Origin: Pseudooceanicola batsensis HTCC2597
Lineage (GTDB): Bacteria > Pseudomonadota > Alphaproteobacteria > Rhodobacterales > Rhodobacteraceae
Assembly: GCF_000152725.1 (NCBI RefSeq)
Contig: NZ_CH724131.1
Location: forward strand, 1,289,856 to 1,353,855
Length of the DNA stretch: 64,000 nucleotides
Direction: 5' to 3'
In this document: piece after piece, positions 36,191 to 46,021 of the stretch
How the letters are laid out: each line of letters starts with the position of its first letter
Numbering within the stretch: position 1 is the stretch's first letter
The notes under the pieces: generated by a model
Databases searched by the model: none
Told to the model about the DNA's origin: nothing
Seen by the model: only the letters and a program-made list of their open reading frames with translations
Program-made: the position numbers and the translations under genes

Positions 36191-37378
36191 TCACATCCGC
36201 ACCCCGAGATGCGCCGCCGCCAGCCCGGCCACCCCGGTGAAGGGCATCAGCCCCAGTTCGCCCGCGCCCTGCCCCGCAACCAGGACCGGAACCCGTTCGC
36301 GGGTGTGATCGGTGCCCGTCCATGTCGGATCGTTGCCGTGATCCGCGGTAAGGATCATCATGTCGCCGGGGCCTAGCTTCGGCAGGATCTCCCCGATCCC
36401 GCGGTCGAAGGTTTCGAGCGCCCGGGCATAACCCGAGACGTCGCGACGGTGGCCGTAGAGGCTGTCGAACTCGACGAAGTTGGCGAAGGTCAGGCTGCCC
36501 TCTCCGGCCATGTCCACGGCCCGGGCGAGATGGCGCATCAGCTCGGCATCCGAGCCTTTCACCACGTCGTCGATCCCCTGCATCGAGAAGATGTCGCCGA
36601 TCTTGCCGATCGCGTGCACCGGACGCCCCGCCGACCGGACCCGGTCGCAGAGCGTGGGCGCCGGGGGCGCGATGGCAAAGTCCCTGCGGTTGGTCGTGCG
36701 TTCGAAATCGGCGGGCCTGGCACCGACGAAGGGGCGCGCGATGACCCGGCCCACCTTCATGTCGTGCAGGACCGGCGCGAGCGACCAGCAGAGGTCGAGC
36801 AGACGCTGCAGGCCGAAGCTCTGCTCGTGCGCGGCGATCTGGAAGACGCTGTCGGCCGAGGTGTAGCAGATCGGCCGGCCGGTGCGCAGATGCGTCTCGC
36901 CCAGCTCGCGGATGATGGCCGTGCCCGAGGCGTGACGGTTGCCGAGAATGTCCTCCGTTCCGGCCAGCCGGCAGACCTCGGCCACGAGGTCCTCGGGAAA
37001 GGCGGGGGTCGTGTCCGGAAAGTAGTGCCAGTCCCAGGGCACCGGCACCCCGGCCAGTTCCCAATGCCCCGAGGGCGTGTCCTTGCCGGGCGAGACCTCG
37101 GTCGCCGCGCCCCAGAGGCCCCGCGGCTCGGCCTCCAGCCCCGGCGCCTCGGCCCCCGAGGCCAGCCGCACAGCCGCCCCGAGACCGAGCGCCTCGAGAT
37201 GCGGCACCCGAAGCGGCCCCGAGCGCCCCTCTTCCGCCATGCCGCGGGCGCAGGCGCGGGCGATATGGCCGACCGTGTTGGCGCCGGTGTCGGGCACGTC
37301 GCCGTTGAAGAAGCGGCCCGCATCCGGCGCCCCGCCGATGCCCACGGAATCCATCACGCAGAGAAAGACCCGCGCCAT
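36191..37378 (-). CDS. deoB: Phosphopentomutase
   Basis: Interconverts (deoxy)ribose 1-phosphate and 5-phosphate. 395 residues, alkaline-phosphatase superfamily. [14 protein letters not shown] at the N-terminus carries the first metal Asp, [11 protein letters not shown] and [10 protein letters not shown] the phosphothreonine region, and [12 protein letters not shown] ... [11 protein letters not shown] the C-terminal metal ligands. ATG 37378 overlaps the last base region of deoA. It uses the sugar phosphates released by DeoA. Confidence 0.95.
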   Translation of the reverse strand: MARVFLCVMDSVGIGGAPDAGRFFNGDVPDTGANTVGHIARACARGMAEEGRSGPLRVPHLEALGLGAAVRLASGAEAPGLEAEPRGLWGAATEVSPGKDTPSGHWELAGVPVPWDWHYFPDTTPAFPEDLVAEVCRLAGTEDILGNRHASGTAIIRELGETHLRTGRPICYTSADSVFQIAAHEQSFGLQRLLDLCWSLAPVLHDMKVGRVIARPFVGARPADFERTTNRRDFAIAPPAPTLCDRVRSAGRPVHAIGKIGDIFSMQGIDDVVKGSDAELMRHLARAVDMAGEGSLTFANFVEFDSLYGHRRDVSGYARALETFDRGIGEILPKLGPGDMMILTADHGNDPTWTGTDHTRERVPVLVAGQGAGELGLMPFTGVAGLAAAHLGVRM

Positions 37379-38682
37379 CAGCCCACCCCGTCGCGGATCA
37401 GCGGCGGCACCTCGGGCGTCCCCTCGCTGAGGATGATCGCGGCCTGCACCTCGCGGGCCGCCTGCGCCGCGCTCTCCATGCGCGAGGCATGGACCCGGCC
37501 GAGCGTGTCGCCCCGGCGCACCCGCGTGCCGAGCGGCAGCATGTCCGACAGGCCGACCGCATAGTCGATGGCGTCCGATTCCACATGCCGCCCGCCGCCC
37601 AGGTCGACGACGGTCATGCCAAGCGCCTGCCCGTCGATTTCCGCCACGTAGCCATCCGCCGGGGCGGGAATTTCGCGGATCACGGTCGCTTCGGGCAGGT
37701 AGCGGGCAGGGTCCTCGATGAACTGCACCGGGCCGCCCATGGCCGCGACCATCCGGCCGAAACGCTCGGCCGCCGCACCGGAAGAGATCGCGGCCAGGAT
37801 CGCGGCATGGCCGCCGGCCACGTCCTCCGCCAGGCCAGCCCCCGCCAGCACGACCCCGCCCAGCGTCGCCGAGAGGTCGAGCAGCGCACCCTCGGACCGC
37901 CCGGTCAGCACCTCGCAGGAGGCCGCCACCTCGAGCGCGTTGCCGAGCGCGGGCGCGAGCGGCTGGCTCATGTCCGAGATCACCGCGGCCGTGCGGCAGC
38001 CGGCCTCGTTCGCCGTGGTCACCAGCGCCTCGGCCAGCGACTTGGCCTCGTCCATCTGCTTCATGAACGCGCCCGAGCCGATCTTGACGTCGAGCACCAG
38101 GCCGTCGAGCCCCGCCGCGAGCTTCTTGGACAGGATCGAGGCGGTGATCAGATCGAGGCTTTCCACCGTCGAGGTCACGTCGCGAATGGCGTAGAGGCGG
38201 CGGTCGGCCGGGGCGATATCCGTCGTCGCCGAGACGATGGCGCAGCCCGCCTTGCGCACGACCTCCCTGAAGCGGGTCTCGTCGAGCGCGGTGACGACCC
38301 CGGGAATCGCCTCCATCTTGTCGAGCGTGCCGCCGGTATGGCCGAGCCCCCGGCCCGAAATCATCGGCACATGGGCGCCGCAGGCCGCGAGAGCGGGCGC
38401 CAGCACCAGGCTGACGCAATCGCCCACGCCGCCCGTGGAATGCTTGTCCAGCACCGGCCCGTCGAAATCCCAGTGCAGCACCCGGCCGCTGTCGCGCATC
38501 GCCATGGTCAGCGCCACGCGTCCCTCGTCCGCCATGCCGTTGAGCAGGGCCGCCATGGCGAAGGCGCCCGCCTGCGCATCGGTGACCTGCCCGTCGGCGA
38601 GCCCCTGCGCGAACCATTGCAGTTCCGCGCGCGCGGGCGTCTCTCCGTCCCGCAGGCGTGCGATGATCCGGCGCGCATCCAT
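37378..38682 (-). CDS. deoA: Thymidine phosphorylase
   Basis: Splits thymidine or deoxyuridine with phosphate to free base and deoxyribose 1-phosphate. 434 residues. [11 protein letters not shown] is the phosphate loop, [17 protein letters not shown] the family signature, and the substrate segment [19 protein letters not shown] is intact; the C-terminal alpha/beta domain contains [12 protein letters not shown]. It starts one base after the cdd stop and overlaps deoB. Confidence 0.95.
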   Translation of the reverse strand: MDARRIIARLRDGETPARAELQWFAQGLADGQVTDAQAGAFAMAALLNGMADEGRVALTMAMRDSGRVLHWDFDGPVLDKHSTGGVGDCVSLVLAPALAACGAHVPMISGRGLGHTGGTLDKMEAIPGVVTALDETRFREVVRKAGCAIVSATTDIAPADRRLYAIRDVTSTVESLDLITASILSKKLAAGLDGLVLDVKIGSGAFMKQMDEAKSLAEALVTTANEAGCRTAAVISDMSQPLAPALGNALEVAASCEVLTGRSEGALLDLSATLGGVVLAGAGLAEDVAGGHAAILAAISSGAAAERFGRMVAAMGGPVQFIEDPARYLPEATVIREIPAPADGYVAEIDGQALGMTVVDLGGGRHVESDAIDYAVGLSDMLPLGTRVRRGDTLGRVHASRMESAAQAAREVQAAIILSEGTPEVPPLIRDGVG

Positions 38683-38683
38683 C

Positions 38684-39076
38684 TCAGCCGGCCTCCAGGT
38701 GGTCCGCCGCGAAACGGCCCGGCAGGATCTCGGCCAGGGTCAGTGTCAGGGTCGCCCCCCCGAGGGTGGCCATGGTCACCGGCACCTCGGGTCCGCCGAA
38801 TTCCGCCAGCTTCTGCCGGCACCCCCCGCAGCAGGGCACGGGGCTGGGGCTGTCGGCGATCACCGCAACCTCGGCGATGACGGTCTCTCCGGCCGCGACC
38901 ATGGCGGCGATGGCCCCCGCCTCGGCGCAGGTCCCCTCGGGGTAGGCCACGTTCTCGACATTGACCCCGGTATAGACCTTGCCCGACCCCGCGCGGATCG
39001 CCGCGCCGACCTTGAAATTGGAGTAAGGCGCATAGGCGTTCTCGCGAACCTCCCGCGCCGCTTGCAACATGTCCAT
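38684..39076 (-). CDS. cdd: Cytidine deaminase
   Basis: Deaminates cytidine and deoxycytidine to the uridines. 130 residues, the homotetrameric short type. YAPYSNFKVGAAI, the zinc/catalytic TCAEAGAIAAM (Cys and Glu) and PCCGGCRQ (two zinc Cys) are all present. GGGGAGGT precedes ATG 39076; the frame upstream adds 16 codons without a site. It is the first gene of the salvage series, so the promoter should lie in 39077-39200. Confidence 0.94.
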   Translation of the reverse strand: MDMLQAAREVRENAYAPYSNFKVGAAIRAGSGKVYTGVNVENVAYPEGTCAEAGAIAAMVAAGETVIAEVAVIADSPSPVPCCGGCRQKLAEFGGPEVPVTMATLGGATLTLTLAEILPGRFAADHLEAG

Positions 39077-39217
39077 CGTGACCTCCCCTGTGGGAGTCGC
39101 AGTCTTGGCCCGCCCGCCCGCCATTGCAAGGGGTCTCCTCGGGTCCGGGCGGGAGCGACGTCGCGGGGGCTCCGCCCCGGGTCACCGGCGCGGCGATCAC
39201 GGCGGAAGATCCTGTCC

Positions 39218-39247
39218 GGAGAACCTCGGGTCGAGCCCGAGGATGAC
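39218..39247 (-). repeat. Dispersed palindromic repeat, copy R2 (identical to R1)
   Basis: The reverse complement of these 30 bases is identical to 7198-7227, 32 kb away. A diverged third copy follows at 39267-39294 (CCTCGGG-TTCGG-CCCGGGG). Confidence 0.85.
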
Positions 39248-39373
39248 CTCTTTCCCGCTCGTGCCCGAATCCTCGGGTTCGGCCCGGGGTTCTTTCGTCG
39301 GGAAAAGCTGATGGCGATCCCTGCGGCAGGCGCGCACCATGGCGGCCGAGGCGCGGGCGGCGCCGAGGGGACG

Positions 39374-39405
39374 CCTCCGGCGGGAGTATTTCCCGCAAGA
39401 TGAAG
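39374..39405 (+). repeat. Composite repeat, core-only copy
   Basis: CTCCGGCGGGAGTATTTCCC then GCAAGATGAAGC, with the small CTCC-GGCG-GGAG hairpin and no large hairpins. It reads toward maeB, 130 bases before its start. Confidence 0.7.
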
Positions 39406-39533
39406 CGGGAGAGCCGCGTCGTGCCGGCCCGGGCGCGGGGCGGGGCCGTGGCGGCAGGTAGCCGGGCGGCACGGGACTTCCGCAGCGTCGCGAATTCGTT
39501 TAACGCTCAACCATCCTTCGGAGGAGGCCGTTT

Positions 39534-41825
39534 ATGTCGACCGAAACCCCGCGTGCCGCGCGCGAGATCCTGCGCCAGGCCGCCCTGACCTATCACGAGA
39601 CGCCGCGCCCCGGAAAACTGGAAATCCGCGCCACCAAACCGCTGGCCAACGGGCGCGACCTCTCGCTCGCCTATTCGCCCGGCGTGGCCGAGGCCTGTCT
39701 CGAGATCCGGGACGATCCGGCCAATGCCTCCCGTTATACCGCGCGGGGCAACCTGGTGGCGGTGGTATCGAACGGAACGGCCGTTCTGGGTCTTGGCGAC
39801 ATCGGCGCACTGGCCTCGAAGCCGGTGATGGAGGGCAAGGCCGTGCTCTTCAAGAAATTCGCCGGGATAGACTGTTTCGATATCGAGGTGAACGAGTCCG
39901 ACCCCGAGAAACTGGCCGATATCGTCTGTGCCCTCGAACCCACATTCGGGGCGGTCAACCTCGAGGACATCAAGGCGCCCGACTGCTTCGTCGTCGAGAG
40001 CATCTGCCGCGAGCGGATGAGGATCCCCGTCTTCCACGACGACCAGCACGGCACCGCCATCGTCGTCGGCGCGGCCGCGACCAACGCGCTTCACGTCGCC
40101 GGCAAGGCCTTCGAGGACATCAAGATCGTCTCGACCGGCGGCGGGGCGGCGGGCATCGCCTGCCTGAACATGCTGCTGAAGCTGGGCGTCCGGCGCGAGA
40201 ATGTCTGGCTCTGCGATATCCACGGGCTGGTCCACGAGGGCCGCGCCGAGGACATGAACCCGCAGAAGGCGGCCTATGCCCAGGCCACCGAGCTGCGGAC
40301 GCTGGACGAGGTGATCGACGGCGCCGATCTCTTTCTCGGCCTTTCCGGACCGGGCGTTCTGAAACCGGAGCAGGTCGCCCGCATGGCCGGGAGCCCGATC
40401 ATCTTCGCCCTGGCGAACCCCACCCCCGAGATCATGCCGGACGAGGCGCGCGCCGTCGCCCCCGATGCGATCATCGCCACAGGCCGATCGGACTTTCCCA
40501 ACCAGGTGAACAACGTCCTCTGTTTCCCGTTCATCTTCCGCGGCGCGCTGGACGTCGGCGCGACCGAGATCAACGACGAGATGGCGCTGGCCTGCATCGA
40601 TGGCATCGCCGCCCTCGCCCGCGCCACGACCAGCGCCGAGGCCGCCGCCGCCTACCGGGGCGAGCAGCTGACATTCGGCCCCGACTACCTGATCCCCAAG
40701 CCATTCGACCCGCGCCTCTCCGCCACCGTCTCGACCGCCGTGGCCGAGGCCGCGATGGCCTCGGGCGTGGCGGCCCGCCCGCTCGAGGATGTGGAGGCCT
40801 ACCGCGAGAAGCTGCGGTCGTCGGTCTTCCGGTCGGCGCTGCTCATGCGGCCGGTCTTCGACGCCGCGCGCACCGCCTCGCGACGGATCGTCTTTGCCGA
40901 AGGCGAGGACGAGCGCGTGCTGCGCGCCGCCCAGGCCATCCTCGAGGAGACGACGGAGCAGCCGATCCTGATCGGCCGCCCCGAGGTGATCGGGGCGCGC
41001 TGCGAGAGGGCGGGTCTGAAGATCCGCCCCGATACGGATTTCACCAACGTCAACCCCGAGAACGACCCCCGCTACCGCGACTACTGGACAACCTACCAGG
41101 AGATCATGGCCCGGCGCGGCGTCACCCCGGACCTCGCCAAGGCCATCATGCGGACGAACACGACGGCCATCGGCGCGATCATGGTGCACCGCGAAGAGGC
41201 CGACAGCCTGATCTGCGGCACGTTCGGCGAATATCGCTGGCATCTGAACTATATCGAGCAGGTGCTGGGCAATGCCGACCGGCATCCGGTCGGGGCCCTG
41301 TCGATGATGATCCTCGAGGACGGGCCCCTGTTCCTCGCCGACACGCATGTCCGGTCCGATCCGACTGCCGCGCAGCTGGCCGAGGCGACTGTCGGGGCGG
41401 CGCGCCACGTCAAGCGCTTCGGTCTCGTGCCCAATGTCGCGCTCTGCGGGCGGTCCCAGTTCGGCAATCAGGAGACCGAGACCGCCCGCCGCCTGCGCGA
41501 CGCCATCGCCATCCTCGACAGCGAGCCGCGCGACTTCTGCTACGAGGGCGAGATGAACGTCGACTCCGCCCTCGACGCCGAACTGCGCGAAAGGGTCTTT
41601 CCGGGCAACCGCATGCGGGGGGCGGCGAACGTTCTGATCTTTGCCCATGCCGACGCGGCCTCGGGCGTGCGCAACATCCTCAAGATGAAGGGCGGCGGTC
41701 TGGAGGTCGGTCCGATCTTGATGGGGCTGGGCAACAGCGCCCATATCGTGACCCCCTCGATCACGCCCCGCGGCCTGCTGAACATGGCGGCGATCGCCGG
41801 GACGCCGGTGGCGCACTACGGGTGA
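39534..41825 (+). CDS. maeB: NADP-dependent malic enzyme fused to a phosphotransacetylase-like domain
   Basis: A 763-residue MaeB: malate to pyruvate and CO2 with NADP+. The malic domain occupies about residues 1-430: [11 protein letters not shown], the metal/NADP region [12 protein letters not shown], and [16 protein letters not shown] as the Rossmann loop. The C-terminal third (about 435-763), with [15 protein letters not shown] and [17 protein letters not shown], is phosphate-acetyltransferase-like; in related proteins it is regulatory (acetyl-CoA response) and has no transferase activity. GGAGGAGG stands just before ATG 39534. It feeds NADPH and pyruvate when the cell grows on acids, in keeping with prpE next door. 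Confidence 0.95.
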   Translation: MSTETPRAAREILRQAALTYHETPRPGKLEIRATKPLANGRDLSLAYSPGVAEACLEIRDDPANASRYTARGNLVAVVSNGTAVLGLGDIGALASKPVMEGKAVLFKKFAGIDCFDIEVNESDPEKLADIVCALEPTFGAVNLEDIKAPDCFVVESICRERMRIPVFHDDQHGTAIVVGAAATNALHVAGKAFEDIKIVSTGGGAAGIACLNMLLKLGVRRENVWLCDIHGLVHEGRAEDMNPQKAAYAQATELRTLDEVIDGADLFLGLSGPGVLKPEQVARMAGSPIIFALANPTPEIMPDEARAVAPDAIIATGRSDFPNQVNNVLCFPFIFRGALDVGATEINDEMALACIDGIAALARATTSAEAAAAYRGEQLTFGPDYLIPKPFDPRLSATVSTAVAEAAMASGVAARPLEDVEAYREKLRSSVFRSALLMRPVFDAARTASRRIVFAEGEDERVLRAAQAILEETTEQPILIGRPEVIGARCERAGLKIRPDTDFTNVNPENDPRYRDYWTTYQEIMARRGVTPDLAKAIMRTNTTAIGAIMVHREEADSLICGTFGEYRWHLNYIEQVLGNADRHPVGALSMMILEDGPLFLADTHVRSDPTAAQLAEATVGAARHVKRFGLVPNVALCGRSQFGNQETETARRLRDAIAILDSEPRDFCYEGEMNVDSALDAELRERVFPGNRMRGAANVLIFAHADAASGVRNILKMKGGGLEVGPILMGLGNSAHIVTPSITPRGLLNMAAIAGTPVAHYG

Positions 41826-42427
41826 AGGCAGGACCACGGTCGCGCGACCCGCGGGCGCCTGCCTGGGCGGCCGGACAGCTTGGCTGAAACCCGCGCCGGA
41901 AGCCACTACCCCTTGCGGATCGCTGGCACGCAGGGCCCGGCGCAGTTGCCCTCGCAAACCGCGGCGACGCTGGTCATGCGCGCCGCGGCCCTTGATCACG
42001 ACCTACTTCTTGATGGTCTTCGAACCCGGTTTGACGGGTTTTTCCTTCTTGTCGCCCATGGCGACCTCCTCCGGTGTCCGGCACGGCACGATGCCGCGCC
42101 TGAAACGAAATGTCGCCCGTTCACGCGGTTTGGCAAGACGGATTTCGCGGCGCATGGCTCGCTCTCGGCTGGCGTGAGCCACAAGCCGCCGATGGTTGCC
42201 GGTTCCGCCCGCGCAACCCGCCCAGCAGGGTACGTGATCTCACGCACCTTGATCGGGGCCGCGCCGCAGACCGTTCGCCCCCGGAGCGCTGTCTCCACCC
42301 GTTCCGTTCCCGATTCCGCCGGCTCGTGATTTTCCGCGCCAAAGCGCCGCGTCAGCGCCCTTGCAACTTGCGCACCGAAGATCCTTCATCCTACCACGGC
42401 GCAAACGCCGGAGGAGGAGGACACCCC
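41826..42427. other. Spacer between maeB and prpE
   Basis: These 602 bases contain one strong candidate for a very small gene on the minus strand (42003-42059). Longer open frames on both strands lack ribosome-binding sites and look like composition artefacts. The promoter of prpE should lie near 42330-42420. No repeat of the three families is present. Confidence 0.5.
42003..42059 (-). CDS. Candidate 18-residue lysine-rich microprotein
   Basis: ATG (42059-42057) to TAG (42005-42003) encodes 18 residues, MGDKKEKPVKPGSKTIKK, with seven lysines. A perfect purine-rich ribosome-binding site GGAGGAGG (complement of 42065-42072) stands five bases upstream, as good as any in the window. Codon use is typical of the region. 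It is too short for family assignment; a basic peptide of this kind could bind nucleic acid or membrane. It lies alone between maeB and prpE and runs against both. Confidence 0.45.
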   Translation of the reverse strand: MGDKKEKPVKPGSKTIKK

Positions 42428-44317
42428 ATGGGTTACAAGCACGTCTACGACAGCTGGAAAAGCGACCCCGAAGCCTTCTGGATGCAGGCTGCCGAGGCCA
42501 TCGACTGGGACCGCAAGCCCAGCCGGGCGCTGGATGACAGCAACGCGCCCCTTTACGAATGGTTCACCGACGGCATGGTCAACACCTGCTGGAACGCCGT
42601 CGACCGCCATGTCGAACAGGGCCGCGGCGATCAGGTCGCGATCATCTACGACAGCCCCGTCACCGAAACCAAGCGCGAGATCACATTTCGCGAGTTGCGC
42701 AGCCGCGTCGCCACCCTCGCCGGCGCGCTTCGCGCCAAGGGCGTTGAAAAGGGCGACCGCGTCATCATCTACATGCCGATGGTGCCCGAGACGATCGAGG
42801 CCATGCTGGCCTGCGCCCGCATCGGCGCCGTGCATTCCGTGGTCTTCGGCGGCTTTGCCAGCCACGAACTGGCCGTCCGGATCGACGACTGCACCCCCAA
42901 GGCGATCATCGCCGCCTCCTGCGGGATCGAGCCGGGCCGCACCGTCAAGTACAAGCCACTGCTGGACGGCGCGATCGAGCAGGCGACCCACAAGCCCGAC
43001 TTCTGCATCGTCTTCCAGCGCGATCAGGAGATCGCCCCGCTGACCGAGGGACGCGACCTCGACTGGCACGATGTCCAGCAGGGCGTCGCCCCCGCCGACT
43101 GCCTGCCGGTCGAGGGCAATCACCCCGCCTACATCCTCTATACCTCCGGCACCACCGGCCAGCCCAAGGGGGTGGTCCGCCCGACGGCCGGTCACCTCGT
43201 GGCGCTCAACTGGACGATGAAGAACTTCTTCAACGTCGATCCGGGGGACGTCTTCTGGGCCGCCTCCGACGTCGGCTGGGTCGTCGGGCACAGCTATATC
43301 TGCTACGGCCCTCTCATCCACGGCAACACCACCGTCGTCTTCGAGGGCAAGCCCGTCGGCACCCCCGATGCCGGCACCTTCTGGCGCGTGATCTCCGAGC
43401 ACAAGGTCCGCAGCTTCTTCACCGCTCCGACCGCCTTCCGCGCCATCAAACGCGAGGATCCCAAGGGCAAGTACCGTGAGAAATACGACCTCTCCTGCCT
43501 GCGCACGCTCTATCTGGCCGGGGAACGGGGCGATCCCGACACGATCAACTGGGCGAAGGACCTGCTCGGTATCCCGGTGATCGATCACTGGTGGCAGACC
43601 GAGCTCGGCTATCCCGCAGTCGGCAACCCCATGGGGATCGAGCCGCTTCCCGTAAAGATCGGCTCGCCCTCCGTGGCCATGCCCGGCTATGATTTCCGCA
43701 TTCTCGACGAGGCGGGCCAAGAACTCCCCCGGGGCGAGCTCGGCGCCATCGTCACGCCGCTGCCCCTGCCCCCCGGCACCTTCTCGACCCTGTGGAACGC
43801 CGAGGCGCGGTTCCGGAAAGCCTATCTCGACCGCTTTCCCGGCCACTACGAAACCGGGGACGCGGGAATGCTGGACGAGGACGGGTACCTGTGGATCATG
43901 GCCCGCACCGACGACGTCATCAACGTCGCGGGGCACCGGCTCTCGACCGGCGGGATGGAAGAGGTGCTTGCCGATCATCCGGACGTGGCGGAATGCGCCG
44001 TCATCGGCATCAGGGACGAGCTCAAGGGTCAGCTCCCGGTCGGTTTCCTCTGTCTGACCAAGGGGGTGAACCGCCCGCACGATGAGATCGTGAAAGAGGT
44101 CGTCGCCATGGTCCGCGACCAGATCGGCCCCGTCGCCGCCTTCAAGCTGGCGGTGGTGGTCGACCGACTGCCCAAGACGCGGTCGGGCAAGATCCTGCGC
44201 GCCGTCATGGTCAAGATCGCGAACGGAGAGGACTACAAGGTCCCCGCCACGATCGACGATCCCGCCATTCTCGACGAGATCGGGGATGCGCTGAAGACGA
44301 TAGGATACCCCGCATAG
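42428..44317 (+). CDS. prpE: Propionyl-CoA synthetase
   Basis: An AMP-forming acyl-CoA synthetase of 629 residues in the PrpE branch of the acetyl-CoA synthetase family: N-terminal YKHVYDSWKSDPEAFWMQAA and IDWDRKPSRALD are PrpE-like. YTSGTTGQPKG is the P-loop (about residue 238), WWQTELGYP the A5 motif, YETGDAGMLDEDG the hinge, and Lys in PKTRSGKILRAVM near the C-terminus is the acetylation-controlled catalytic Lys. It converts propionate to propionyl-CoA. GGAGGAGGAGG precedes the ATG. A terminator shared with csbD follows. The sirtuin at 55477 could control it, by analogy with CobB. Confidence 0.92.
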   Translation: MGYKHVYDSWKSDPEAFWMQAAEAIDWDRKPSRALDDSNAPLYEWFTDGMVNTCWNAVDRHVEQGRGDQVAIIYDSPVTETKREITFRELRSRVATLAGALRAKGVEKGDRVIIYMPMVPETIEAMLACARIGAVHSVVFGGFASHELAVRIDDCTPKAIIAASCGIEPGRTVKYKPLLDGAIEQATHKPDFCIVFQRDQEIAPLTEGRDLDWHDVQQGVAPADCLPVEGNHPAYILYTSGTTGQPKGVVRPTAGHLVALNWTMKNFFNVDPGDVFWAASDVGWVVGHSYICYGPLIHGNTTVVFEGKPVGTPDAGTFWRVISEHKVRSFFTAPTAFRAIKREDPKGKYREKYDLSCLRTLYLAGERGDPDTINWAKDLLGIPVIDHWWQTELGYPAVGNPMGIEPLPVKIGSPSVAMPGYDFRILDEAGQELPRGELGAIVTPLPLPPGTFSTLWNAEARFRKAYLDRFPGHYETGDAGMLDEDGYLWIMARTDDVINVAGHRLSTGGMEEVLADHPDVAECAVIGIRDELKGQLPVGFLCLTKGVNRPHDEIVKEVVAMVRDQIGPVAAFKLAVVVDRLPKTRSGKILRAVMVKIANGEDYKVPATIDDPAILDEIGDALKTIGYPA

Positions 44318-44390
44318 GCGAAACGGCTGCCGCCAAGCCGCGTAGGGTGCGTGTTCACGCGCACCGCCCCACGCACCGCCCCGGGACAGA

Positions 44391-44422
44391 GAAAGGGGCG
44401 CGGCCTCTACCGCGCCCCTTTC
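44391..44422. terminator. Bidirectional terminator between prpE and the CsbD gene
   Basis: GAAAGGGGCGCGG (44391-44403), 6-base loop, CCGCGCCCCTTTC (44410-44422): a perfect 13-bp stem between two convergent genes, 73 bases after prpE and 21 bases after the CsbD stop. T-rich ends on both sides are short. Confidence 0.8.
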
Positions 44423-44443
44423 ATCTAACGTCAGGCAGCCGGA

Positions 44444-44641
44444 TCAGTGCCGCGCGGCAAAGTCGTCCACTTCGCGTTCGGCCTCTTCCTTGGCGTAGCC
44501 ATAGCGCTCCTGCAGCTTGCCGACCAGTTTCTCGTGGTTGCCGTCCACGACATCCAGATCGTCGTTGGTCAGCTTGCCCCATTGCGACTGGGCCTCGCCC
44601 TTCATCTGTTTCCAGTTGCCTTGAATTTTATCCCAGTTCAT
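44444..44641 (-). CDS. CsbD family stress protein
   Basis: A 65-residue, highly charged helical protein. MNWDKIQGNWKQMKGEAQSQ and WGKLTNDDLDVVDGN are the CsbD/YjbJ signature; YGYAKEEAEREVDDF closes it. Family members are abundant general-stress proteins of unknown action (sigma-B controlled in Bacillus). AAAGGAGG precedes the ATG. A near-match to the EcfG promoter lies upstream (44677-44702), supporting stress control. Confidence 0.9.
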   Translation of the reverse strand: MNWDKIQGNWKQMKGEAQSQWGKLTNDDLDVVDGNHEKLVGKLQERYGYAKEEAEREVDDFAARH

Positions 44642-44676
44642 CTCTGCATCCTCCTTTGGTTGCCATTCGAAGGATA

Positions 44677-44702
44677 AACCGCAGAGGGCCCGGAGGAGTT
44701 CC
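44677..44702 (-). promoter_or_regulatory. EcfG-like promoter before the CsbD gene
   Basis: On the minus strand GGAAC (complement of 44698-44702), 17 bases, GGTT (complement of 44677-44680): eight of nine consensus bases at allowed spacing, 36 bases before the start codon. Confidence 0.45.
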
Positions 44703-44707
44703 CGGCC

Positions 44708-44929
44708 CGATCGGAGGCCGCGCCCCCAGGCTTGACCGTTCAGATCGACGCCGGACGAAGGGTGCGCCGCCACTTCGATGGGCGTAAACACCCGGGATCG
44801 GGACATCTTCCGGGCCTCCGCCAGCATGTCGTTTGTCAACACTTCGATACGGCGGCCATCGGCCTCACGGAAAAATCGGAGGCATTGATCAACCAGTTTA
44901 CCGCCGATCCCAACGCCCGTGCAGCGGAC
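44708..44929 (-). pseudogene. Decayed C-terminal fragment of a GNAT acetyltransferase
   Basis: The minus-strand frame reads CTGVGIGGKLVDQCLRFFRE, ADGRRIEVLTNDMLAEARKM and, later, SSGVDLNGQAWG. This follows the end of GNAT (MarR-GNAT type) acetyltransferases: the GIGxxLVdxCixFaR acetyl-CoA loop, then lwTNdxLxxAR, then the SFGxDLVGQtWel end. The N-terminal half, a start codon and a ribosome-binding site are missing, and several core positions have changed (for example the R/Q-x-x-G-x-G/A loop). I read it as a remnant, overlapping the CsbD promoter region at its 3' end. Confidence 0.55.
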
Positions 44930-45082
44930 GAAGGTCGCGGAACCGCACAGGGGCCGCGGGACGGGCGCTCCCTCCCCCCGGTCCCGGCGATATCCGCGCT
45001 GTGAGGGGGCCCTGCCCCCGGACGCGCCGGCCCAATTCACCTGGCACGAGGGGGCGCGAGGCGGACCGGGCCCCCGCCTGCG

Positions 45083-45844
45083 TCAGACGAATTGCTCCTG
45101 GATCAGCCGTTCCTCCAGCCCGTGACCGGGATCGAAGAGCAGGCGATGCACGATCTTGGGCTCCGACGCGATCTCGACCGAGATCACGTTGGGCACCGAA
45201 CGGCTGTCCGCGTCCGCCATGACCGGCCGCTTCTCGGGCTCCAGCACGTCGAACTGCACGCGCGAGGCCACGGGAATGAGCGCCCCGCGCCAGCGCCTGG
45301 GGCGGAACGGCGCGATGGCCGTCAGCGCCAGCACGTCCGAGTCGATCGGCAGGACCGGACCGTGCGCCGAATAGTTGTAGGCGGTCGAGCCGGCAGGCGT
45401 GGCGACCAGCGCGCCGTCGCAGACCAGCTCTTCCATGCGGACCTTGCCGTCGACGCTGATCTTGAGCTTGGCCGCCTGCGGCCCCGCCCGCAGCAGCGAG
45501 ACCTCGTTGATCGCCAGCGCCTCGGTCGCCTTTCCGTCGGCGCGCGTCGCCCGCATCCTCAGCGGGTTGATCAGCGCCAGTTCGGCATTGTCCAGCCGCG
45601 TCAGCAGATCGTCGTCGTGGTATTCGTTCATCAGGAAACCGACGGTGCCGCGATTCATCCCGTAGACCGGCGTCCTCAGATGCTGGGTCCGGTGAAGCGT
45701 GGCCAGCATGAACCCGTCCCCGCCAAGCGCCACGATGGCATCGGCCTCGTCCTCGGCCGCCTGTCCGAACCGCGCGATCAGATGGTCCCGCGCCTCGCGC
45801 GCCTTCGCCCCCCGGCTGGCGACAAAGGCCAGTTTCTTCACCAT
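45083..45844 (-). CDS. nadK: NAD kinase
   Basis: Phosphorylates NAD to NADP. A 253-residue protein: GGDG motif in [14 protein letters not shown] (residues 41-44), [12 protein letters not shown], the INEVSLLR segment, and the [20 protein letters not shown] conserved region with the catalytic Asp nearby. ATG 45844 has a weak site (GGCGGG) but fits the family N-terminus. It is divergent from glyA with 177 bases between. A single-gene transcript is likely, ending before the GNAT remnant. Confidence 0.93.
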   Translation of the reverse strand: MVKKLAFVASRGAKAREARDHLIARFGQAAEDEADAIVALGGDGFMLATLHRTQHLRTPVYGMNRGTVGFLMNEYHDDDLLTRLDNAELALINPLRMRATRADGKATEALAINEVSLLRAGPQAAKLKISVDGKVRMEELVCDGALVATPAGSTAYNYSAHGPVLPIDSDVLALTAIAPFRPRRWRGALIPVASRVQFDVLEPEKRPVMADADSRSVPNVISVEIASEPKIVHRLLFDPGHGLEERLIQEQFV

Positions 45845-46021
45845 CCCGCCGATCCCCTGCCGAAGTTTCCGATCTCGCCCGCAGCGTTCCGAAACAAGCA
45901 CAATCTCCCGTCCCGTGCCACCCCTGCCGCAAACATGGCCGAAAGCGTCACTTTCGCCCCTTTCTCCCCTGCCCGGTTTTCGCTAGGACCATGCCGAACC
46001 GGACCCGCAGGAGACGCCGCC

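Larger units (their letters stand above)
39077..39533. other. Divergent spacer with palindromes
   Basis: These 457 bases between the cdd and maeB starts hold two copies of the CCTCGGG palindrome (39218-39247 and 39267-39294) and one core-only composite repeat (39374-39405). The last 50 bases before maeB (GCGAATTCGTTTAACGCTCA area) are less GC-rich and may hold its promoter. No gene is supported. Confidence 0.6.

Noticed and set aside
39507-41999. 830-codon open frame opposite maeB
   Set aside because: Antisense shadow of a fully conserved MaeB.
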